Shown: positions 45,894-55,225, counted from the stretch's first letter. The stretch is DNA of 64,000 nucleotides from Rhizobium etli CFN 42 (GCF_000092045.1 NC_007765.1:372001-436000), one strand, 5' to 3'. Notes: generated by a model not told the origin, from the sequence alone. Made by a program: numbers and translations.

Positions 45894-46352
45894 TCAGATG
45901 TTCAGGATTTCAATGCCATGCCGCTGGCAGGCAGCCATAACAGCCTTGATTTCTTCGGTCGAAGGCGGGCCGGCGGGCGGAAGCTCGCTGTGGCCGAGGT
46001 CCCGGAAAAAGCGACTCATGGAATTTTCGACGATCGCCAGCATCTGTGCAGGCAGATTGCTGGTATTTGCGTAATTGTGCGGCTGATAGGAGCGTAGTGT
46101 GAGAACGTCGCCTGCATGTGCCACAATCTGAGTAGGCAGCGCCGCATCAAAGAGTGTGAAGGTGATTTCGCCGCTCAAAACACGGAATATCTCGATCGAC
46201 TGATGTTTGTGCGGCGGCGTTCCGGAACCGGGAGGCACTGTCACCTCTACGACGCTCAAACCCATTTCGGGAACTTCGCCCATAAACTGCACCTTGTCGC
46301 GGACAACCCACAAGGCTTCCGCGCTTTCTTGTGTCTTGTATGCCATGCCCAT
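45894..46352 (-). CDS. Cupin domain protein
   Basis: 152 aa, one cupin barrel. Metal ligands are visible: HKHQSIEIFRVLSG (H-x-H...E) and a later His in YQPHNYA. ATG 46352 has GGAGAG four bases before it and follows the TetR stop by one base, so the two are coupled; ATG 46364 has no site. Function unknown. Confidence 0.85.
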   Translation of the reverse strand: MGMAYKTQESAEALWVVRDKVQFMGEVPEMGLSVVEVTVPPGSGTPPHKHQSIEIFRVLSGEITFTLFDAALPTQIVAHAGDVLTLRSYQPHNYANTSNLPAQMLAIVENSMSRFFRDLGHSELPPAGPPSTEEIKAVMAACQRHGIEILNI

Positions 46353-46353
46353 G

Positions 46354-46980
46354 TCACTCTCCATTGAACAGGTTTGATCCGGCGTCGGGCTTTGTGGCTT
46401 TCAAAATGACCTGCATAGCCCATGATGCCACCTCTCCGGCCTCCTGACCGGTTAAGCCGGCGTAGTCTTTGAGGATTTCCCATGCTCCTGCGCTGTACAG
46501 GAGGTGGAAAAGAGCTTCGGCCCTCTTCCCGTTTTCTGAAGCCGGCTCCATATCGGCGGCCCGAAAGCACTCTTTGAATGCCTTCCGGCGTGCCGTAATC
46601 GTACGCATGCGCATGGCGTACCCCGCCGGAGTGTGAATGCTTGCGCGTATAACACCCTGGTTTTTGTCGAACTGCTGAAACGTTTCGATCGGCGCGTGAA
46701 CGAGTTCGTCGAGCGTTGATGGCAAAGTCCGCGCGTTCATGCCTTCATTGATGAAAATCCAGAATGCGTCGAACAAGGCCTCCTTCGTTGCAAAATGCCG
46801 GAAAACCGTTCGCCTCTCGACGCCGGCAGATTTGGCAACGTCATCCATCGAGATGTCGCCGAAGGGATTGATGTTCAGAAGATCCAAGGTTGCGCGCAGA
46901 ATCCTCTCGCGCGTCTCGAGCGCCTGCTGCTCTCTCAGAGGGGATGAATATTTTCGTGTGCTGCCGGCCGATCCTGACAT
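46354..46980 (-). CDS. TetR-family regulator
   Basis: 208 aa with the TetR HTH at the N-terminus (ISMDDVAKSAGVERRTVFRHFATKEALFDAFW, about 43-74) and a variable helical ligand domain. First gene of a two-gene operon with the cupin protein. A palindrome just upstream (47002-47020) may be its own operator. Confidence 0.9.
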   Translation of the reverse strand: MSGSAGSTRKYSSPLREQQALETRERILRATLDLLNINPFGDISMDDVAKSAGVERRTVFRHFATKEALFDAFWIFINEGMNARTLPSTLDELVHAPIETFQQFDKNQGVIRASIHTPAGYAMRMRTITARRKAFKECFRAADMEPASENGKRAEALFHLLYSAGAWEILKDYAGLTGQEAGEVASWAMQVILKATKPDAGSNLFNGE

Positions 46981-47001
46981 TATGTCTCTCGTAGTGTATT
47001 T

Positions 47002-47020
47002 ATGTCGTTATCAGTGACAT
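47002..47020. promoter_or_regulatory. Putative TetR operator; rest of the 345-bp gap is empty
   Basis: ATGTC (47002-47006) and GACAT (47016-47020) are inverted arms 22 bp upstream of the TetR start. The remainder of 46981-47325, between the TetR start and the end of the next gene, shows no convincing gene or RNA. Confidence 0.35.
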
Positions 47021-47325
47021 GATTTTGGTTAGAGATCAATGCCATTCTCACGGGCTCATGACGCCGCGCTTGTCAGGTGGTTTTCCCGCGACGGAAAACT
47101 TTGAATGTGGAGAACACGAGGTGGCTCTCCAAGTCTGAGCCAACGCCACAAAACCAATGGGAAGCTATTGTCCCATGGAAAGGTATTAGCCGCGGGGCAA
47201 CGAGGGCATCCGCTGCGCGGCGCATCTCGCGAAAGCAGCGACCGCATTCCTTCTGCGAGCCAACAATTCTCCAAAAGCTGCCGCCGCGGTGATTAGGGCT
47301 ATTTTACCCCCAACCAGAACCGTCC

Positions 47326-48426
47326 CTACCAGACAAGCCCACGAGCCGCGACATCCTCGACGCGGGTCACGATGCCGCCCCGATGAAACACCATCGTGTC
47401 GAACAGGTTGGACACCACGCAGGTGTGGTTCGGAATGATGAAGAGTTTTTCGCCGATCTGCGGCCGCGGGCCGGTGCAGGTTGAGCAATCGATCACGCCG
47501 TGTTCTTCCGAGAGGCTGGTGATCCGCGCCTGGGGATAGCCGACGATCACGCCGTAATCGCTGAAGCCTTGGAGATCCGAGGTCAGCGCCTTCGAGCCGG
47601 CGTCGATGACGGCGCGGTCGGCGGTTGGGCGGGAGACGACGGTGGCCAGCACATGCATGGCGCAATCGTCCTCGCTGCAATGGCCCATGCGCACCATCTG
47701 GCGGTCGTTGTAGATATAGGTGCCGGCGCGGTGTTCGGTGGCGGATTTGACGAGATGCGCCTCGAACAGGCTCGGCGTTCCGCCATTGCTGACGATCGGG
47801 CAGGTTATGCCGTCGGATTGCAGGCGTTGCAGCGTCTCGGCGATGAAGGCTTCGACGGCGGCTGCTGCTTGCGGTTTGGGATAGGTGACGATGCCGCCGA
47901 AGGTGAGCCCGTCGGCAGCAGTGATGCGCCTGGCGAGCGAGGCCGCCTCATCAGGCGTCTGCACGCCGCAGCGGCCGCCGCCGGTGTCGCATTCGACCAG
48001 CACGGTCAGTGGCTTGTGGCCGGAGAAATGCGCGGCGAGCCCGTCGACCGTCTGTTCGCTGTCGGCGACGACCTTGAGATCGGAAATGCGCTCGTTCAGC
48101 CTGGCGAGGCGCTCGAGTTTCTGCTGTCCGAGGATGTTGAAGGTGATGAGGATGTCGTTGAAGCCGGCTTCGGCGAAGACTTCGGCTTCCGTGACCTTCT
48201 GGCAATTGATGCCCTTGGCGCCGGCGGCGACCTGGGCGACGGCGAGCGCCGGGATCTTGTGCGTCTTGATATGCGGGCGGAAGTTCAGCCCGTGCTCATC
48301 CATATAGGATTGAACGCGGGCGATGTTGGCGGCCAGCCGGTCTTCGTCGATCACGGGGCGCGGCGTCGAGAGATCGGCGATCCGGTCTCCTGCCCTGGCG
48401 ACGACGGCAAAGCTGCGATCAGGCAT
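47326..48426 (-). CDS. DSD1-family PLP enzyme (D-serine dehydratase / D-threonine aldolase-like)
   Basis: 366 aa, fold-type III (alanine-racemase-like barrel). The PLP lysine is K54 in RPHIKTHK. The C-terminal domain carries H334-T-C336 (PNHTC). In this family the metal pair is His/Cys in eukaryotic D-serine dehydratases and His/Asp in D-threonine aldolases, so the sequence favours D-serine dehydratase-like activity, which gives 2-aminoacrylate. Its ATG directly follows the MlrC stop. A divergent RidA gene would handle such an enamine. Confidence 0.85.
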   Translation of the reverse strand: MPDRSFAVVARAGDRIADLSTPRPVIDEDRLAANIARVQSYMDEHGLNFRPHIKTHKIPALAVAQVAAGAKGINCQKVTEAEVFAEAGFNDILITFNILGQQKLERLARLNERISDLKVVADSEQTVDGLAAHFSGHKPLTVLVECDTGGGRCGVQTPDEAASLARRITAADGLTFGGIVTYPKPQAAAAVEAFIAETLQRLQSDGITCPIVSNGGTPSLFEAHLVKSATEHRAGTYIYNDRQMVRMGHCSEDDCAMHVLATVVSRPTADRAVIDAGSKALTSDLQGFSDYGVIVGYPQARITSLSEEHGVIDCSTCTGPRPQIGEKLFIIPNHTCVVSNLFDTMVFHRGGIVTRVEDVAARGLVW

Positions 48427-49902
48427 TCAGGCGGCTCCGCGTTCTCTTCCATGTGGATCGGCCACGATCGGCCATATCGTCTTCGGCGCCCGCCGGTACG
48501 GCGTCGTCGCCGGATTATTGGGATAGGGCGTTCCGGCGGAGCAGTAAAGGATTTCCGCGGCGATCTTCGAAAAGGAGGCGAAGAAATGATTGGTGGATTT
48601 GATCACCAGGATCTTCTGCTTGGTCGGATCGATGCCCATCACCGAAAACAGGCTCGGATCGAAGCTCTGGGCGCGCGTCGAATTGAGGATGATGTCGAGG
48701 CCGTCGAGCACGATATGGGCGGCGTCGCCGAAGGGCGCCAGGCTCTCGCCGAACTGCATCTCGGCATTCCTCACCAGCCTGACGACCTTGACCGTGCCGT
48801 CGATCGGATTGCCGGTGCCGGGCGCCGATTTGGCGCCGAAGCGCAGCGGGATCTCAGCCCCCTCGCCCGCCGCAAAACAGATCTGGACCGCCATCGGATC
48901 CCAGATGGTGCCGACCGCGGCACTGGTGACGCCGCGGGCCATCAACTCGGCGAGGATGACGGTCGCATCGCCCGCCGTGCCGCCGCCCGGATTGTCCCAG
49001 ACATCGGCGATCACCACGGGCCATGCGGTGGCGGCCATCGCGCGCGCGACAGCTTCCTTCTCGTCGATCTGCGGGACCATGAAAGTGCCGCGCTTGGAGA
49101 AGAGTTCCAGGCCGAGATCGCGCGCCAATGCGGCGCCCTTCTCCGGCTTGTCATCGGTGACGACCAGCAGCTTCGTTCCCATTTCGGGAACGTCGCCGAC
49201 CATGAAGCCGTGGATCACCGAGATCGACAGTATCTCGTCGTCATCCTTCTCGATCCGCATGATCTTGTCGACGAAGGAGCGCATCGGGTCGCGCGAGGTC
49301 GGGAAAACGTCGATCATCCGGCAGTCGAACACCGACATCAGGGGCTTAACCCGGCCTTCCAGCGTATCGACGGCAATGCGCCAGAGATCCTCGGCGCGGT
49401 CGACGAAATCGGTATGCGGAAATTCCTTGAAATAGACGGCGAAATTAAGCGCCGCGACACGTTTTGCGGTCAGATGGCTGTGCGGATCGAGTTCGGCGCA
49501 GATGAGGACATCGGGGCCGACGATCTCGCGCATGCGGGAGAGAAGATCGCCTTCCGTGTCTTCATAGCCGGCTGCCACCATGGCGCCGTGCAGGCCCATG
49601 ACGACGGCGTCAACCGGCATGGCCGCCTTGAGCTGGCCGAGGATTTCGTCGCGCAGCTCCTCATAGGTCGCCCGGTTGACGAGGCCCGCCGGATCGGCCC
49701 AGGTGGCGGTGCCCTCGATCAGCTCCCAGCCCTTTTCTCTGGCGACGCGCCGGCCGACGGTGATCGGCGCGGTGCAGAGCGTCGGTGTATCAGGATGCTG
49801 GCCGGGCGGGGCATAAAGCGAGGCTTCGAATGCGCGACGATCAACGCAGATCGGGGAGAAGGTGTTGGTCTCGGTCGCCAGTGCTGCCGTGAATATGCGC
49901 AA
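48427..49902 (-). CDS. MlrC (M81) family metallopeptidase-like protein
   Basis: 491 aa. N-terminal DUF1485 domain with ATETNTFSP, GLHGAM (H105) and AELDPHSHLT (D139, H141, H143), the predicted zinc site, and the C-terminal MlrC domain with DNPGGGTAGD. It starts at TTG 49902 (AAGG upstream), which gives the usual MRIFTA start. MlrC of Sphingomonas degrades linear microcystin products; most rhizobial homologues are in small-compound catabolic clusters with unknown substrates. Between an NTF2-like gene and the D-amino-acid enzyme gene in a minus-strand operon. Confidence 0.92.
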   Translation of the reverse strand: MRIFTAALATETNTFSPICVDRRAFEASLYAPPGQHPDTPTLCTAPITVGRRVAREKGWELIEGTATWADPAGLVNRATYEELRDEILGQLKAAMPVDAVVMGLHGAMVAAGYEDTEGDLLSRMREIVGPDVLICAELDPHSHLTAKRVAALNFAVYFKEFPHTDFVDRAEDLWRIAVDTLEGRVKPLMSVFDCRMIDVFPTSRDPMRSFVDKIMRIEKDDDEILSISVIHGFMVGDVPEMGTKLLVVTDDKPEKGAALARDLGLELFSKRGTFMVPQIDEKEAVARAMAATAWPVVIADVWDNPGGGTAGDATVILAELMARGVTSAAVGTIWDPMAVQICFAAGEGAEIPLRFGAKSAPGTGNPIDGTVKVVRLVRNAEMQFGESLAPFGDAAHIVLDGLDIILNSTRAQSFDPSLFSVMGIDPTKQKILVIKSTNHFFASFSKIAAEILYCSAGTPYPNNPATTPYRRAPKTIWPIVADPHGRERGAA

Positions 49903-49932
49903 GAAAGTGGCCTTCGTGTTGTCGGCCCCGCG

Positions 49933-50415
49933 TCACCCCATCGGGTTCGGCAGGTAGCCGGTGAAACCTGAGATCTTCCAGCGTCCCTGGTGCCGCCTGC
50001 AATAATAGAGCGTCTGCCATTGCAGGACATCGCGGGTGCCGTCGGCCTTGGTGATGCCGCCGTCGAATTTCTTGCGGACAAGCGCCGTGTCGCCTTCGAT
50101 CTCGATATCTTCGAGCGTCGTGGTGGTGAAGATCGCCGTGCGCGGATCTTCCGCGAAACTCTGCCCGGCAAAATCTCTGGCCTGCCTCAGCCACTCCTCG
50201 CGATAGGCAGCGAGCGAGGGAAAGGCGAGCCGCCATTGATCGGGATTCACTTCCTTTCGGCCGTCGATGCCGATGAAGCCCTCTTCGACGAAGTCACCTT
50301 CCACCATCGACCAGTCGGCGGCGAGAAAAGCATCGATATCGCGGGAAACGAGCATTTCCCAGATCGCCTGCCGGGCGCCGTCCGAGGGGAAAGGGTTCTG
50401 AAAAGGATCGCGCAT
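49933..50415 (-). CDS. NTF2/SnoaL-like protein
   Basis: 160 aa with the cone-shaped NTF2-like fold suggested by ARQAIWEMLVSRDIDAFLAADWSMVEGDF at the start and WQTLYYCRRHQGRWKISGFTGYLP at the end. No signal peptide. GGGGGAG precedes the ATG. First gene of the minus-strand operon with MlrC and the PLP enzyme. Members can be isomerases, hydrolases or binding proteins; function not known. Confidence 0.78.
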   Translation of the reverse strand: MRDPFQNPFPSDGARQAIWEMLVSRDIDAFLAADWSMVEGDFVEEGFIGIDGRKEVNPDQWRLAFPSLAAYREEWLRQARDFAGQSFAEDPRTAIFTTTTLEDIEIEGDTALVRKKFDGGITKADGTRDVLQWQTLYYCRRHQGRWKISGFTGYLPNPMG

Positions 50416-50426
50416 GTCTCCCCCGG

Positions 50427-50514
50427 ATTGAAATTCTTTTCATAAATCGCGTTTTTCACTGGTCAAATTCCGCTTTCTATGGTCATTTGTCAACGTATCA
50501 AGAAAATAATTTGC
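50427..50514. promoter_or_regulatory. Divergent control region with RpiR-like half-palindromes
   Basis: ATTGAAATTCTTTTCAT (50427-50443) is an imperfect TGAAA...TTTCA palindrome, and GAAAATAATTTGC (50502-50514) is a second, weaker copy. Both lie between the divergent NTF2-like and RidA genes. The first resembles the palindrome at 35293. They could be sites of the RpiR protein encoded at 50939. Confidence 0.45.
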
Positions 50515-50526
50515 AAGGACTTCAGC

Positions 50527-50916
50527 ATGCCCATCAAGCGCTATGGCACGGTTCAAACGGGCGCCGGCGGCAAGACGCTGCCATTCGCGCGTGCGGTCGA
50601 AGCCGATGGATGGCTCTATGTATCCGGCCAGGTTGCGATGGAAGACGGCGAAATCATCGACGGCAACATCATCGCCCAGACCCATAAGACGATCGCCAAT
50701 GTGCTTAAGATTCTCGAGGAAGCCGGCTACGGCGTCGAGCATGTCGTGCGCGTCGGCGTCTGGCTCGACGATCCGCGCGACTTCTGGACCTTCAACAAGA
50801 TCTACCAGGAGTATTTCGGCGAGCATCCGCCGGCACGCGCCTGTGTGCAATCGTCGATGATGGTCGATTGCAAGGTTGAGATCGACTGCGTGGCCTATAA
50901 GAAGAAGGACGCATAG
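50527..50916 (+). CDS. RidA-family enamine/imine deaminase
   Basis: 129 aa, standard RidA length. The key Arg is R104 in PPARACVQ, which marks active deaminases; the usual C-terminal KVEIDCVAY strand follows. ATG 50527 has AAGGA upstream. It likely hydrolyses 2-aminoacrylate or related imines from the divergent PLP enzyme. It is 22 bp ahead of the RpiR gene in the plus-strand operon. Confidence 0.9.
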   Translation: MPIKRYGTVQTGAGGKTLPFARAVEADGWLYVSGQVAMEDGEIIDGNIIAQTHKTIANVLKILEEAGYGVEHVVRVGVWLDDPRDFWTFNKIYQEYFGEHPPARACVQSSMMVDCKVEIDCVAYKKKDA

Positions 50917-50938
50917 CGAAAAATCGGTGGGAGTCGGT

Positions 50939-51802
50939 TTGGATATCTTTTCGACATTGCAGGAAGATAAGAGCCGGCTTTCTCCTTCGGAGAACCGCAT
51001 CGCGGAGATCATCGTCAACGATTTCGAATTCGCGGTGAATGCCTCGATCATCGAGCTCGCCGAACGCGCCGAGGTTTCGCCGCCGACCGTCACCCGCTTC
51101 TGCCGCCGGCTCGGCTGCGAGAGCTTTTCCGATTTCAAGGTACAGCTCGCCCGCACCGCCCATATCGGCGTGCGTTATCTGAAGCCGGAATCGAAGAGCA
51201 CCGAACCGGCCGATGTCGCCCAGGATATCATCACCAAGGCGCAGAACGCGCTGTTTCTGCTGCATCGCTCGCTCGATCTGGCGGCGATCGAAGCGGCCGT
51301 TGCCCATATCGCCAAGGCCGAGATGATCTATGCCTTCGGCTCCGGCGGCAATTCGTCGATGATCGCCGACGAGCTGCAGAACCGCCTCTTCCGTCTCGGG
51401 CTTCGCATCACCGCCAGTTCCGATCACAGCATGCAGCTGATGATGGCCGCCGCAGCTCGGCCGGGCGACGTGCTGATCGGCTCGTCCTTCTCCGGCCGCA
51501 ACATGGAGCTGGTGCGCGCCTTCGAGCTTGCCCGCCAGAACAAGGTGAAGACCATCGCTTTGACCCAGACGGACAGCCCGGTTGCCAAGGCCGCCGAAAT
51601 CGTCGTGCCGATCGACCTTCCCGAAGGCAACAATATCTACCGTCCGACCTCGACGCGCATCGCCTATATCGCGACGGTCGACATTCTCTCGAGCCTGGTC
51701 GCCTATGCCGTTCAGCCGAAGGCGACGACCACGCTCCGGCGCATCAAGCAGCAGCTCGTCATCCACCGCGACGGCGACGACCGGCAATTGCTTGGAGACT
51801 GA
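50939..51802 (+). CDS. RpiR-family regulator
   Basis: 287 aa from TTG 50939 (GGGAG seven bases upstream; no ATG fits). N-terminal HTH_6 domain (LSPSENRIAEIIVNDFEFAVNASIIELAERAEVSPPTVTRFCRRLG, about 14-59) and a C-terminal SIS sugar-phosphate domain (IYAFGSGGNSSMIADELQNRLFRLG). Such proteins usually sense phosphosugars but also control amino-acid loci. Local target sites are suggested at 50427-50514. Confidence 0.9.
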   Translation: MDIFSTLQEDKSRLSPSENRIAEIIVNDFEFAVNASIIELAERAEVSPPTVTRFCRRLGCESFSDFKVQLARTAHIGVRYLKPESKSTEPADVAQDIITKAQNALFLLHRSLDLAAIEAAVAHIAKAEMIYAFGSGGNSSMIADELQNRLFRLGLRITASSDHSMQLMMAAAARPGDVLIGSSFSGRNMELVRAFELARQNKVKTIALTQTDSPVAKAAEIVVPIDLPEGNNIYRPTSTRIAYIATVDILSSLVAYAVQPKATTTLRRIKQQLVIHRDGDDRQLLGD

Positions 51803-51827
51803 AATCCATGAGCGGGAGTCTGGGAAA

Positions 51828-52604
51828 ATGACCCAATCGGCAGCCATCGTCACGGGTGCGGCGGGCGATATCGGCGCGGCGATCGCCGCACGCCTCGCCG
51901 AAGATCACGACGTCGTGCTGCTCGCCGATATCGATGCTGCGGCTGCGGCCGCCGTCGCTGCAAAACTCGGGCCGGCCGGCCGTTTCGTCGCCATCGGCTG
52001 CGATGTGACCAGCGAGATGAGCATATCGGAACTGGCAAAACGCGCCGCCGATGCCGGGCTGGTGCGAACCCTTGTCAACAATGCCGGCGCGGCGCGGGCG
52101 ACCAGCCTGCACGACACGACGCCGGAGATCTGGCGGGCAGACAATGCGCTCAATCTCGAAGCCGCTTTCCTGTGTTTCCGCGCCTTCGAACCGATGCTGA
52201 AGGCGTCCAAAGGGTCTGTCGTCAATATCGCCTCGGTCAACGGCATGAACGTTTTCGGGCACCCGGCCTACAGCGCCGCCAAGGCCGGCCTTCTGCATTT
52301 CACCCGGCTGGTGGCGGTGGAATACGGCAAGTTCGGCATCCGCTCGAATGCGGTCGCCCCCGGCACGGTGAAGACGCAGGCCTGGGAGGCGCGCGCCGCC
52401 GCCAATCCTAATGTGTTCGAGGAGGCGCGCCGCTGGTATCCGCTGCAGCGCGTCGTCGATCCTCGCGATGTCGCCAATGCCGTGGGCTTCCTGGCCGGTC
52501 CGCTCGCCGCCGCCATATCAGGGGTCTGCCTGCCTGTCGATTGCGGGCTGACGGCAGGCCAGGCCGAGCTGGCGCGAACTTTCTCCCAATCAGAGCATTA
52601 TTGA
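51828..52604 (+). CDS. Short-chain dehydrogenase/reductase
   Basis: 258 aa. TGAAGDIG cofactor loop (about 9-16), NNAG, catalytic Ser in NIASVNG and Tyr-Lys in YSAAK. GGGAG precedes the ATG. Third gene of the RidA-RpiR-SDR-MFS operon; it resembles 3-oxoacyl-ACP reductase-like sugar/alcohol dehydrogenases. Substrate unknown. Confidence 0.92.
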   Translation: MTQSAAIVTGAAGDIGAAIAARLAEDHDVVLLADIDAAAAAAVAAKLGPAGRFVAIGCDVTSEMSISELAKRAADAGLVRTLVNNAGAARATSLHDTTPEIWRADNALNLEAAFLCFRAFEPMLKASKGSVVNIASVNGMNVFGHPAYSAAKAGLLHFTRLVAVEYGKFGIRSNAVAPGTVKTQAWEARAAANPNVFEEARRWYPLQRVVDPRDVANAVGFLAGPLAAAISGVCLPVDCGLTAGQAELARTFSQSEHY

Positions 52605-52704
52605 TCAGCCGCTCCGATCTTCGAGCGCACAGACAGCATGACAGACCTTCAGGACTGCCCGCCGCGGCCGCGCCCGCGAATCTTCCCATTCGATTGATGA
52701 TCCG

Positions 52705-53928
52705 ATGAGCCGCCTCTTCCCTGATGTCTTCCGCAATCCGGCGATCCGCGCCAGCATGATTGCCATTTTCACCTTCGGCATGGCGGGGGCGATGACCGCG
52801 CCCTATCGTTCAATCGTCGGCATTCGCGAGCTGGGGCTGAGCGACGGGCTCTATTCCTTCCTCGCCTTTGCCTCGGCGGCGGTGAATGTGGTGATCAGCG
52901 TTTTGCTCGGCAATCTTGCCGACCGGCTCGGCGAATACCGTTCGGCGATGATCGGGGCCTGTCTGTTCGGCATCGTCGGCTACGGCATGGTCTATGCCTT
53001 TCCAAGCCCGGCGACCTTCATCGTCAGCGCGCTGCTGCCGCTGCCGATCTACGGGGCGCTGAACTCGCTGCTGTTTGCCAATGCGCGCGCGGCGATGCAG
53101 GGCATGAGCCGCAGCGACATGGTGACGGCCAATTCCGGCGTGCGCGCGATGATCTCGCTCTCCTGGGTGCTGATCCCCGGCATAACGGGTCTTGTCCTCT
53201 CCGGCGCGTCGAGCATGCTGCCGGCCTATCTCTTCGCCAGCCTCTCCTGTGTGGTCTGCCAGGGCATCATCCTCTTTGCTCTTCCGAAGCGCGCGGGAAC
53301 GGTGATGGCGGAAGTTCGCCGCCTCACCTATTTCGAAGCGCTCCGCCAGGTGGTTTCGCCGCGGATTTCGGCGCATATCGCAGGCGTGGCGCTGATCACC
53401 AGCACGCTGCATCTGAACGACGCCCTGCTGCCGTTGATCGCCACGGGCGCGGCGCATGGCCGGCTCAGCGATGTCGGCATTCTCGTCGGCATCGTCGCAG
53501 CGCTGGAGATCATCTTCATCATCGTCTGGTCGCGGATCGCCCGGCAGACCGGCCAGATGACGGCGCTGGCCGCCGGCACCATCATCTACGCGCTGTTTCT
53601 CGGCCTGCTCGGCTTTGCCTCCGCGCCATGGCACCTCTATGCGCTGACCCTGCTTGCCGGCGTCGGTGCTGCGGCGATCATCAGCATCCCGATTACCTAT
53701 CTGCAGGATCTCATTGCCGATCGGCCGGGGCTCGGCAGCGCGCTGATCTCCGTCAATGTCTTTGCGAGTGCGGGCATCGGCGCGCTGGTCTTTGCGGTCG
53801 GCACCTGGGCGACCGGCTATTCCGGAACCGCCATTCTGAGCGCCGTCACCGGTCTCTCGGGGATCACCCTCCTCGGCCTGCTGCAACGACGCAATGTCGT
53901 TGCGCCTGCCGACGCCGAGGTTCAATAG
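52705..53928 (+). CDS. MFS transporter
   Basis: 407 aa, 12 predicted transmembrane helices, with the MFS loop motif GNLADRLGEYRSAMIG between helices 2 and 3 and a long cytoplasmic loop in the middle (ALPKRAGTVMAEVRRL). The sequence resembles sugar efflux transporters of the SetA/SotB type. 100 bp after the SDR gene; importer or exporter for the compound handled by the locus. Confidence 0.9.
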   Translation: MSRLFPDVFRNPAIRASMIAIFTFGMAGAMTAPYRSIVGIRELGLSDGLYSFLAFASAAVNVVISVLLGNLADRLGEYRSAMIGACLFGIVGYGMVYAFPSPATFIVSALLPLPIYGALNSLLFANARAAMQGMSRSDMVTANSGVRAMISLSWVLIPGITGLVLSGASSMLPAYLFASLSCVVCQGIILFALPKRAGTVMAEVRRLTYFEALRQVVSPRISAHIAGVALITSTLHLNDALLPLIATGAAHGRLSDVGILVGIVAALEIIFIIVWSRIARQTGQMTALAAGTIIYALFLGLLGFASAPWHLYALTLLAGVGAAAIISIPITYLQDLIADRPGLGSALISVNVFASAGIGALVFAVGTWATGYSGTAILSAVTGLSGITLLGLLQRRNVVAPADAEVQ

Positions 53929-54003
53929 GCGGCGCGAAGAATGTGGCTTTCATCGCTACGCGTCTTGTGACAAGGGTGGGGAGGCTTATCCTCTGAAGGC
54001 GAC

Positions 54004-55206
54004 ATGAAGGCGATTTCCGGCACGAATCTCGAGCAGGCCAAGTCTCACAATCGGCGTGTGGTGATCGAGTTGATCCGCACGCACGGTTCCCTGTCGCGGG
54101 CGGCGATCGCCCGGATGACGGCGCTGACGCCGCAGACGGTGTCGAACATCGTCGAGGAACTGGAGAGGTCGCATCTGCTCGTCGCCGCCGAGGCGCAGAA
54201 GCTGGCGCGCGGCCAGCCGATCATCCCCTATTCGATCAATCCGGCCGGCGCCTATTCAATCGGCCTCGAGCTTGGCCGCCGGCGGGCGAGCGGCGTGCTG
54301 ACCGATCTCTCCGGCGCCGTCTGCGCGCGCATCGAGCGCCAGGTCGAACACCCCGATCCGCAGCAGGCGATGCCGGTCCTCCAGTCGATCGTCGAGCATC
54401 TCAAACAGGCCTTCGCCTTCGACCAGCAGCGGCTGCTCGGCGTCGGAATCGCCCTGCCCGGCCGTTATGCCGAGGGCGGCACCACCTCTCTCAGCCCCCA
54501 GAGCCTGCCCGGCTGGCAGGGATTCCCCGTCGGTCCCGAGCTGGAACAGCGGCTCAATGCGCCGGTGCTGGTCGAGAACGATGCGACGGCCGCGGCGATC
54601 GGCGAGCGCCTTCACGGCGTCGCCCGCGGCCTCGCCAGCTTCGTCTACCTGTTTCTGGCCGGCGGCGGCGGCATCGGCGCCGGCATGTTCCTCGACGGCC
54701 ATCTCTACAAGGGCAGCCGCAACAATGCCGGCGAAATCGGCCATATCATCGTCGAGCCGCATGGCAGGCTCTGCAGCTGCGGCAAACGCGGCTGCCTCGA
54801 TCGTTATGTCTCGCCGTCGGTCGCCTACGACTTCATGGGCATCGCCGATACCGAGGGGCTGTCGCCCGACGCGCTCGACGCGCTGATCGACAGGGGCAGC
54901 GACGGGCTGGACGCCTGGCTCGACCAGGCCGTCCAGCCGCTGCGGCAGACCGTCGATTTCCTTGAGCTCGCCTTCGATCCTGAGACCATCGTGCTCGGCG
55001 GCAGCCTGCCGACATCGCTGATGCGCCGGCTTGCGGAGCGGCTGGAGCCGCTGCACGATCCGATCGACCCCGGCCGGCAGCGGACGGTGCCGCGCGTCAT
55101 GATCGGCATGACCGGCAAGGATACCGCCATCCTCGGCGCCGCGGCCCTGCCGATCTTCTCTGAAACCAATCCACGCTTCGACGTGCTGCAGAAGCCGGTC
55201 GGCTAA
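54004..55206 (+). CDS. ROK-family regulator/kinase (NagC/XylR type)
   Basis: 400 aa. N-terminal winged helix (SRAAIARMTALTPQTVSNIVEELE, about 31-54) followed by a ROK sugar-kinase-like domain with VENDATAAAIGE and the zinc motif CSCGKRGCLDRY (about 259-270) after the GHIIVEP His. The DNA-binding domain makes it a repressor rather than a kinase. 75 bp after the MFS gene, so it may end that operon or stand alone; N-acetyl or other sugar effector likely. Confidence 0.92.
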   Translation: MKAISGTNLEQAKSHNRRVVIELIRTHGSLSRAAIARMTALTPQTVSNIVEELERSHLLVAAEAQKLARGQPIIPYSINPAGAYSIGLELGRRRASGVLTDLSGAVCARIERQVEHPDPQQAMPVLQSIVEHLKQAFAFDQQRLLGVGIALPGRYAEGGTTSLSPQSLPGWQGFPVGPELEQRLNAPVLVENDATAAAIGERLHGVARGLASFVYLFLAGGGGIGAGMFLDGHLYKGSRNNAGEIGHIIVEPHGRLCSCGKRGCLDRYVSPSVAYDFMGIADTEGLSPDALDALIDRGSDGLDAWLDQAVQPLRQTVDFLELAFDPETIVLGGSLPTSLMRRLAERLEPLHDPIDPGRQRTVPRVMIGMTGKDTAILGAAALPIFSETNPRFDVLQKPVG

Positions 55207-55225
55207 ACGGTCAGGGTATTGTGGT

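Noticed and set aside
47500-49971. 823-codon open frame on the plus strand opposite the MlrC and DSD1 genes
   Set aside because: It is the antisense shadow of two well-recognised genes in GC-rich DNA, has no recognisable domain and a strongly Asp/Gly/Arg/His-biased composition.
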